The translations under genes and the position numbers were made by a program. From Primulina eburnea (lineage: Eukaryota > Streptophyta > Magnoliopsida > Lamiales > Gesneriaceae), in assembly GCF_022965805.1 (NCBI RefSeq), contig NW_027331430.1, forward strand, positions 62,001-126,000: a DNA stretch of 64,000 nucleotides, given 5' to 3'. The notes beneath the pieces are model-generated. The model had not been told where the DNA came from, ran no database searches, and was given only the letters and a program-made list of their open reading frames with translations. Positions 57,086 to 64,000 of this stretch are shown piece by piece. Every line of letters begins with the position of its first letter. Positions within the stretch are counted from its first letter, which is position 1.

Positions 57086-58684
57086 TGTAATAGCCGAGCC
57101 CGGTGTACGGTACGATTTAAGTTTCGTTTATTATTTTGGGATATTTGATTAGATGTTCAGAGTTGTATTTTTGGGCTATAGTATTGTTAGTTTTATTGTC
57201 TTGAGGTGTTAGTTGATGTTGGTTGTTCGTTTCAGAGTGTCGGTTCGATTTTAGTTGCATGGGAATAGTGCTTGGCCGTGACTTGAGTGCCCCCGCGCTC
57301 TTAACTGGAGTGCCCCCGCGGTGTACTGTGCTGTTTTGGAGTTGGAATGCCGTAGCATCACCGCACCCGCGGTGATGTAGAGACCGCACCCGCGGTAGAG
57401 ACCGCACCCGTGCTGCTTGCGTCGCCGCACCCGCGCTGTTCGTGTTCCAGAATTTTTGGTGGCTGCCGAAACCATTGCGCACCCGCGGTGCTTAGAGGAG
57501 TGCACCCGCGGTGAAGGTATGGGCGAGATATTTAGTCGATTTTGGAGTGGTTGGCCCTCACTTTTCCTTTTTCTTTCCTTCTCATTTTCGCATTTTCTCT
57601 CCATTTTAGGGTTTTTCATCATTTCTTTCACTCCCTATCTTCGATTCAAGCGTTTGTTTGGAGTTTCGACTTGAGTTCGACGTTCTCCTTGGTGCTAGGA
57701 AGCTTGGGTAAGCTTTTGGTGCGATTCTGTTAAGGTTGTAAATTAAGAGTTGTTTAGGTTGGTTGTTTATGTGGATTTATGGATTATTTAGCTTGTAATC
57801 TTGGATATTTAGTTGATATTGGTGTTATTTGTGGATTATTTGTTGTAGGTGGTGATCAAGAGCTAAGTTGAGGTGTTTGTTGTGGTTTGTAAGTGGAATT
57901 TCATCCCTTGTGCTCACATGATATTATATGTATTGTGTTTTAAAGATTTTAAAGTGATATTCCCTTCCATTGATCCATTGTTATGTATTGATTTCATTGA
58001 TTATCTATTGGAGGTATTGTATACCTCACTATTGTTAAAAGGGAATACAAGAGAAAATATGAGATTGTGAAAGGACGGCCTTAAATGCTATTCAGAGTTC
58101 AAATGTTTTCGGATTGATAAATACATAGTCAGAGATTGCATGCAATATTAGATGATCATCGCCTATAGGCTTATATCCCTCAGAGTTATCGGTATTTATA
58201 TCGATTTGAGATACGAGCACCCCAGAGCAGAGATACTATTGATATCAATCCCCAGAGCAAAAGAGAAATACCATCATATTTTATATGCTATTGATATGTT
58301 ATTGATATTCAGAGTTTACAGTTCAGAGTTGATGGTATTTATGATTTCAAAGAGATGTTTTACAGAGTTATTGTTCATTGTTATATAAGAGTTCCACTTG
58401 CTGACATTTATTCTCATTTCAGTTATTTTCATGTGATGCAGATCAGAGTGGTGCCTCGGGACGTTGACTGTAGATCGGGGTCATATGCATACACCGTTGG
58501 AAGGAGGATTTTGGCATGATCATAGGAATGATGTTTTGTTTTTGTTATGTCATTTAAATGATCATGTATTTATTTTGTAAAGATATTTAAAGAAATGTAT
58601 TTTGAAACTCCTTCCGTATATTTTTAAAAGAGAAAATTTTATTTCCGCTGTGTATTTATTTTAAAAGAGGATCGGGGTGTCACA
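57086..58684 (+). repeat. 5' LTR of a second chromovirus
   Basis: Begins TGTAATAGCCGAGCCCGG and ends GGATCGGGGTGTCACA, followed five bases later by the PBS. About 1.6 kb. It contains a GC-rich repeat region at 57285-57513. No 3' LTR was found in the window. Confidence 0.85.
57285..57513 (+). repeat. GC-rich repeats 'gcacccgcggtg' in LTR
   Basis: About nine copies of '(g/c)cacccgc(g/-)gtg' or 'gcccccgcggtg', mostly direct with palindromic core ccgcgg. Located 200-430 bases into the LTR, like the hairpin arrays of the other LTRs. Confidence 0.8.
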
Positions 58685-58689
58685 TTTAG

Positions 58690-58701
58690 TGGTATCAGAG
58701 C
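58690..58701 (+). promoter_or_regulatory. Primer binding site
   Basis: TGGTATCAGAGC, tRNA-Met type, five bases after the LTR end. Confidence 0.9.
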
Positions 58702-58820
58702 GGTGTTCTTCGGACCAATGCATATGACTTCGTCTACTTTCAACTGTCCGGGTATGTTTTCTTTGCATCTATCTATTGTTTTGTATTGATTGGTGTCTTG
58801 TGAGCATTGTAGAGTAGAGG

Positions 58821-59422
58821 ATGCCTCCTAAGCGTAAGGCGTCAGAGGGGGAGGATAGTTCGTCCTCGAGAGTTGTCGACGAGTTCGGCAAGTTACTGAA
58901 GGAACAGGCTAAGGTTCACAGTGAGCAGATCCAGCAGTTGCTTAGACTGCAAGGAGCAGGCCAGGGCAGAGGCCAAGGTAGAGGGCAGGTTGCTCCAGCT
59001 GCAGTTGGTTCTGATGCTATCTTTTCTGCGTTTAAGAGGATGGATCCACCCGAGTTTCCAGGCAGCTCCGATCCTTTAGCTGCAGTAGAGTGGGTCAAGG
59101 CTTTGGAGGCGATTTTTGATCATCTCCACTATGAGGACAGAGATCGTATCAGTTGTGCTGTTTTTATGCTGGTTAAAGCTGCACGTTTGTGGTGGAATGC
59201 GACCAAGGTTGGCATTGATGTCTCGGCATTGAAGTGGTCTGAGTTTACTGAGCTTTTCTACGACAAGTACTTTCCTGATGCTTTGCGAGCGAGGAAGGTT
59301 ACAGAGTTTCTGGAGCTTCGTCAGGGGAGCCTGAATGTAGATGAGTATATTCTCAGGTTCGAGGAGGGTTGCCTATTTGCTCCGTACATTGCTACCAGTG
59401 ATAAAGATAAAGGCGCTCACTT
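58821..59422 (+). pseudogene. Chromovirus gag, 5' part
   Basis: Starts MPPKRKASEGEDSSSSRVVD. The gag domain reads FKRMDPPEFPGSSDPLAAVE, WVKALEAIFDHLHYED, LKWSEFTELFYDKYFPD and LRQGSLNVDEYILRFEEG. It is intact up to DKDKGAHL, then at about 59422 the sequence switches to inverted RNase H. The frame happens to stay open to 59618, but that tail is antisense pol. The missing continuation (HFIRGLRAEI) lies at 61467 on the opposite strand. Confidence 0.88.
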
Positions 59423-61467
59423 GTGTCTCAATCTTCAGGCGAAAACCACAGCTGCCAACTCTAAATCAGCGTCGGATAATTCTTCTCATAATCCTCAACT
59501 GGCGAGAAGCATAGGCAAGTACCTTACCTCTCTGCATCAACACTGCCCCGACCCTTCTTCACGCATCTATGAGACCCCAAAATCCTCTAACCACTCGGCA
59601 AAGAAGAACAGGAGCTGACGTCAATCTATCCTTCAACTCCTGAAATGCGCTCGGCAATCTATAGACCACTCGAACTTCACAGTCTTCCTTGTCAATTGGA
59701 CAATGGCAGGGAAATCTTGGAAAAGTCTGAAATGAAACGACGATAATAACCCGCAAAACCAAGGAAACTGCGTACCTCAGAACAGCGTAGGAATAGGCCA
59801 CTTCTGAATCGCCTCTATCTTCATCGGATCAACAGCAATGCCATCCTCGAAACACATGGCCTAGAAAAGAAATCTGATCCAACCAAAACTCACACTTCTT
59901 CAACTTGGCAAACAACCTCCTCTCTCTCAACAACTGGAGCACAACTCTGAGATGCTCTGAATGAAGCTCTCTGGTCTTAGAATAGAACAAGATATCATCG
60001 ATGAAGACAATGACAAAGCTTCCAAATACGACTTGAACACACGGTTCATCAGATCCATGAAGACAGAAGGGCATTGGTCAAACCAAAAGACATCACGAGA
60101 ACTCATAGTGACCATACCTGGTCCGGAATGCCGTCTTAGGGATATCAGACTCCCTAACCTTCAACTGATAGTAGCCAGACCGAAGTCAATCTTCGAGAAA
60201 ACAGTAGCACCCTGGAGTTGGTCACAAAATCATCAATCCGTGGCAACGGATACTTGTTCTTGATCGTCACTTTGTTAAGCTCCCTATAATCGATACACAG
60301 ACGCAAAGAACCATCCTTCTTCTTAACAATAGAACCGGAGCTCCCCAAGGCGAAGAACTCGGACGAATAAAACCCTTATCTAGAAGATCCTGCAACTGCG
60401 TCTTCAACCTTTTCATCTCAGTAGGAGCCATCCTATACGGAGCTTAGAAATAGGAACCGTACCTGGAGCAAGATCAATAACAAACTCTACATCTCTATCC
60501 GGCGGCACCCGGAACATCATCCTCAACACATCAGCAAACTCCCTCACCACATCAATATCATCAATATTCAACTTAATCAGTCTATCAACATCCACAACAG
60601 ATGCCAGAAAAACATCACAACCTCTACACAATGCCTCTCACATCAAAGACACAATAAAAGGAAGGACCACGAAGTACCTGAGCTGCGGAACTCCTCCCTG
60701 GCCATCATCTGCAAAGTCCACGTCTTAGCAACGCAATCAATAACAGCACGATAGTCGACGCCATCCATGCCAAGAAACATCAAAGGCAACCATCGGGTCA
60801 CAATCAAATCAGCAAGACCTCTCGATCAACAAAACGAACGGAGCACGCTACACTATGGAGGTCGGCACAAAACTCTCCCGAAGGCAAAACAACACACTGA
60901 AGGGGAATAACAGAAGGAACTATACCCAAAATCTCAAAAACAATTCAGACATAAAAGAATGATAGCACCAGTATCAATCAAAGTAGTAGCTACTCTGCCT
61001 GAAATAAAATGGAACTGAGATTACAGAAGAATTACGATTAATACCTTCCTTAGTCATCGAAAAGATACGACCCTGCACCTTCTCCTGGCTAGCTCCCTTA
61101 GGACAATCTCTGGAAATGTGGCCTGGCATGCCACAACGATAGCAAAACGAGTGCCAAATCTACACTCTCCACGATGAGGTCTGCCACACTTGGGACACAA
61201 GGATCTCTCAGAATCAGACGGAGCAACTGGCGCTGAAGGTGGCCAGGACTCTGATCCACCTTGCCCTTCCCTTTGAATCGATCTCTGCCACGTGACCTGA
61301 ACTCTGGCCTCTCTGAACACTAGCCTGGTGCCTCGCCTGTCTCTCCTCTGGCGATTCCTTCTCGTCCTGCTCTGCTAGCAACGCCTTGACACATCTCCTT
61401 GAAAGTAACAGCCTTGGACATATTGATATCACGCCTGATCTCCGCTCTAAGGCCTCGAATGAAGTGA
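59423..61467 (-). pseudogene. Inverted chromovirus gag-end, protease, RT and RNase H, many frameshifts
   Basis: On the minus strand from the N gap: HFIRGLRAEIRRDINMSKAV (gag end), a CPKCGRPHRGEC knuckle, protease remnants, [75 protein letters not shown] and an RNase H scrap up to 59423. Nearly every domain is in a different frame, with single-base indels rather than stops, unlike the other elements here. Integrase is absent. It begins in gag exactly where the plus-strand gag stops. Confidence 0.85.
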
Positions 61468-61492
61468 NNNNNNNNNNNNNNNNNNNNNNNNN
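61468..61492. other. Assembly gap, 25 N
   Basis: 25 undetermined bases. A round number of this size is probably a placeholder and says nothing about true gap length. Confidence 0.95.
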
Positions 61493-62778
61493 TATCCCTG
61501 ACACACTTTTGTATGACCTCTCTCAAGCTACTGTCTAGTTTTCACTACTTTTTTCATTTCTCTGTTGTGTCTATCAGGGGCGGAGCCACCCTTGGGCTAG
61601 GGTGGGCTCCAGCCCCACCTACTTTTTTATATAAAAAAAATTAATTAGTAATTTTATATTTTATGTTTTTTCAGTCCATATTAAAATTAAAACAAATTTT
61701 TTATAAGTTTTATTTTTTAAAATTTTTTAGTCTCATGTTTAAAAATTAAAAATAAAACAATTATCAAAAATCATAACTCATTATTGTTTGAGTTTTTTAT
61801 TGTTGTATGCTATGAAATTATGCAATTTGAGATAAAAAAAATTCAACGACTCTAAAATTATATTGAATATTTAGATGTGATTATTCAAGTTGCAATAATA
61901 TTATTTTATGATGCATATGAATTTTGGAAATTTTAACCTAAAAATCTATTGTTGCATATTTTCGGAATAATAATCAATTGGTTGAAATGTATAATGATTA
62001 TTGATGTACAATTATTATTGGACTTGTTTTGTGATTTTTCAATTATAATAACCGAAAATTGAATATGTATGAAATTTAAAAAATAATTCTTTGTTATAAA
62101 ATTTTGAGAATATTGAATTTTTCTAGTTAAGTAACTAAGAGAATGAAGAAAATAAAACTGTCAAGTTATTTTTAAACCAAAAGAACATATATCAAAAAAT
62201 AACGGTAAAACATCAATTACAGTCTATGAGTGAATAAAATATCGATTTCAACCAAAATAATAGATCGAAATGAATTAATTTCAAAATTCGGTTCGGTGTT
62301 GAGGTGCAATAATTGTCCCTACTAGGTAGAGCGATCGAATAAAGTTTACAAGGATATAAATATTATAATTTCTAATAAAATTTATTATACAATAGTACTA
62401 TATTTAACAATATTTTTTAATAAATAAAATTTAAATTTATTTAATCCAATTTTTATATTGCAATTTTTTTATTTAAAACACGATTATTTAAAAAAAATCT
62501 AAAATTTCGGTTGATTGTGTTACTGATCGAAATAATCGATTTGGTTTGTTAGGTTTTCGTAGTAAAGTTCGATCTGTTCGGTTTGTTAGAAAAAAGTTCA
62601 GTTAATTCAATTTAGAATATTCGGTTCAATTTTAACTGACTCTATTACTGTTTAACACATGATGGAGCCAGCCCCAGGTATTTAAGAATCCTGGCTCCGC
62701 CCCTGGTGTCTATCATTCATACTTTCAGGTAAAGAAAATGTATGAGATATGAAGTTTAAAAAAACCAGAGAGCTCATT
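61493..62778. repeat. Second copy of LTP upstream sequence
   Basis: 61493-61574 plus 62706-62778 match 55832-55978 ('acacacttttgtatgacctc' onward). The copy starts at the N gap, is split by the hAT element and ends at the LTR beginning 62779. Confidence 0.85.
61575..62705. mobile_element. Non-autonomous hAT element
   Basis: Terminal inverted repeats CAGGGGCGGAGCC...GGCTCCGCCCCTG and a perfect 8-bp duplication gtgtctat (61567-61574, 62706-62713). The length is 1131 bp, with an AT-rich interior lacking transposase. The terminus resembles Tip100-type hAT elements. The undisturbed site is seen at 55832-55978. Confidence 0.92.
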
Positions 62779-64000
62779 TGTACGGCCTGAGAATTAATAA
62801 TCTTCATTGACGCGATATTCGTATCTGTATGTCATGAGGAGCACTATGAAATGCCAAGATTTTGACTCTGTTAATCCGGAATTATGGAATTTTAATTGAT
62901 GTGACTATAGCCGAACCATATTGAGACCAGAGAGGGCAAAGCTTTTGCATTTCATAAGTTTCGGGCAGAACTAGTGGCGCCCGAGCGGTAGAAAGTGACC
63001 GCCCGAGCGCCAATGCTCAATAGGAAGATGTTCGGGCAGAAGGTGTGGCGCCCGGGCGGTAATTTATGACCGCCCGAGCGCCAGAACCTAGCATCGCGGG
63101 CAGAACCTTCCGCGCCCGGGCGGTAGATCTTGACCGCCCGAGCGCCGAGCTCGCGTCCGGGCGGTAAGATTCGACCGCCCGAGCGCCGTTTGGAATTGAA
63201 CAAATGTGTGACACGTCTCATCAGCATGCAAGGGATATATATAAACGTATATCAGGTTGCCATTCCTCAGAAAATGAGGTAAGAATCGAATAAGGCTCCC
63301 GAGAGAAAGCTTCAAATCCTTACGCCTTTTTATTTCAATCCGTCCGTCAGATTTTAAATCCGACTTTGGTACCGTGTTCCTATCGTTACAGGCTACACGT
63401 AGACGTAAGTTTTACTATGTTTTGTCATGTCTTGAAATTATGATGTTGAAAGAATCAGATATGATTCATATATGTTGTTTCTGGCATGTGAGACATCGTA
63501 TAATTGTAAGCGGATTTAAGAACGGACACCGTATAGAATTATTATGATTTTTCAAGCATGTTTATCGTTGAGAGATGCAGATTTTGGGGAGATTAGGAGT
63601 GTTGTTATTGATGTAATGGATTGTAGAGAATATACTGATTTTTGGTTGAGTTATCGGTATCGAGAATTACGTCGTTATGCCGTTAAAGTTTATACCGAGA
63701 TTGATCATTGATAGTATATGTATTGAATTGAGTTGGGAATTGATATTGTATGTTTCAACATTGCCATTTCAGATTTGGAGTGACAATTTGTATCCCGACT
63801 TCGAGACTTCGATTTAGGTTACAACAAGAAAGGTATAAATCATGTTTGTTTGGGAAGCCACAACTCAAATAAGATATTATTTGAGTTTCCCAAATCAAAA
63901 TCACATACTAGAGACGGTTGTATTTAATTGTTTCATGTTTTAGTTTGATTATATGCATGTATACATGTTTATACTGGGATTTGTTCTCACCGGAGTTTCC
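62779..64000 (+). mobile_element. Partial LTR, same family as 47375-49196
   Basis: Begins TGTACGGCCTGAG and runs to the window end. From about 62965 it matches the reverse complement of 47375-49196 (hairpin array, 'gacacgtctcatcagcatgc', 'gatatatataaacg' TATA segment at about 63233-63246, 'gaacggacaccgtatagaat', and 'actgggatttgttctcaccg' near 63975). Its first 180 bases are more diverged. Its 3' end is outside the window. Confidence 0.85.
62976..63187. repeat. Hairpin array, 4 units
   Basis: 'ggcgcccgagcggtagaaag' with its inverted partner and three more units, separated by 'cgggcagaa' words. About 200-410 bases into the LTR and about 45 bases upstream of the TATA segment. Confidence 0.9.

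Noticed and set aside
59423..59618. Last 65 codons of the gag frame
   Set aside because: Antisense RNase H sequence that happens to be open; not gag.

Overview
The window looks like repeat-rich nuclear DNA of a flowering plant, probably a eudicot. It shows nested Ty1/copia and Ty3/gypsy retrotransposons of plant-specific lineages (a Sirevirus-like copia, a chromodomain chromovirus and an Athila-like gypsy), CACTA and hAT DNA elements, an intron-containing GPI-anchored lipid-transfer-protein gene and very AT-rich spacers. From memory only, the copia env-like protein resembles hypothetical proteins annotated in the Gesneriaceae (Lamiales); I could not verify this. I saw no bacterial operons, rRNA, tRNA or CRISPR.

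Layout. 1-1460 is a partial LTR sitting just behind what looks like a splice donor of a Mutator-type transposase exon (1467-1786). 3.6-4.8 kb holds an old copia LTR, and 5027-6496 is a non-autonomous CACTA element with an ATT duplication. 6.7-11.8 kb holds two LTR-like units full of degenerate minisatellites, interrupted by a solo LTR (9537-10451). 12.8-14.1 kb is a TA microsatellite split by two palindromic elements. 14.1-15.9 kb carries remnants of an RPA-like gene.

16176-52279 is one 36-kb nest. A 12.2-kb copia element (minus strand, CATAT duplication) has been hit by a chromovirus (22304-32696, GGTAT), an Athila-like element (35304-46931, ATATG) and an LTR now present alone (47375-49196, GTTTG). 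A further solo LTR (22741-24577, AATAT) sits inside the chromovirus 3' LTR. Every boundary is supported by LTR ends and a 5-bp duplication, and the LTR lengths balance exactly. The uninterrupted form of the copia target survives as a second copy at 53704-54445.

54705-55696 is the only intact host gene: a three-exon GPI-anchored non-specific lipid-transfer protein on the minus strand. 57086-59422 is the 5' LTR and gag of another chromovirus. Its pol (59423-61467) is inverted relative to gag and abuts a 25-N assembly gap. After the gap, about 150 bp of LTP upstream sequence recurs, carrying a hAT insertion (61575-62705) and a new LTR (62779-64000).

Most interesting: (i) several unrelated LTR families carry GC-rich cassettes, mostly inverted repeats of the form GGGCGGT...ACCGCCC, at a comparable place inside the LTR; (ii) the copia element contains a small gene-like unit on the opposite strand (TATA box, 135-codon frame, AATAAA) in its pol-env interval; (iii) the copia env-like frame is preceded by a near-ideal 3' splice site. 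All retroelement coding regions are broken, often by TGA or TAG codons that could come from CpG or C-to-T decay.
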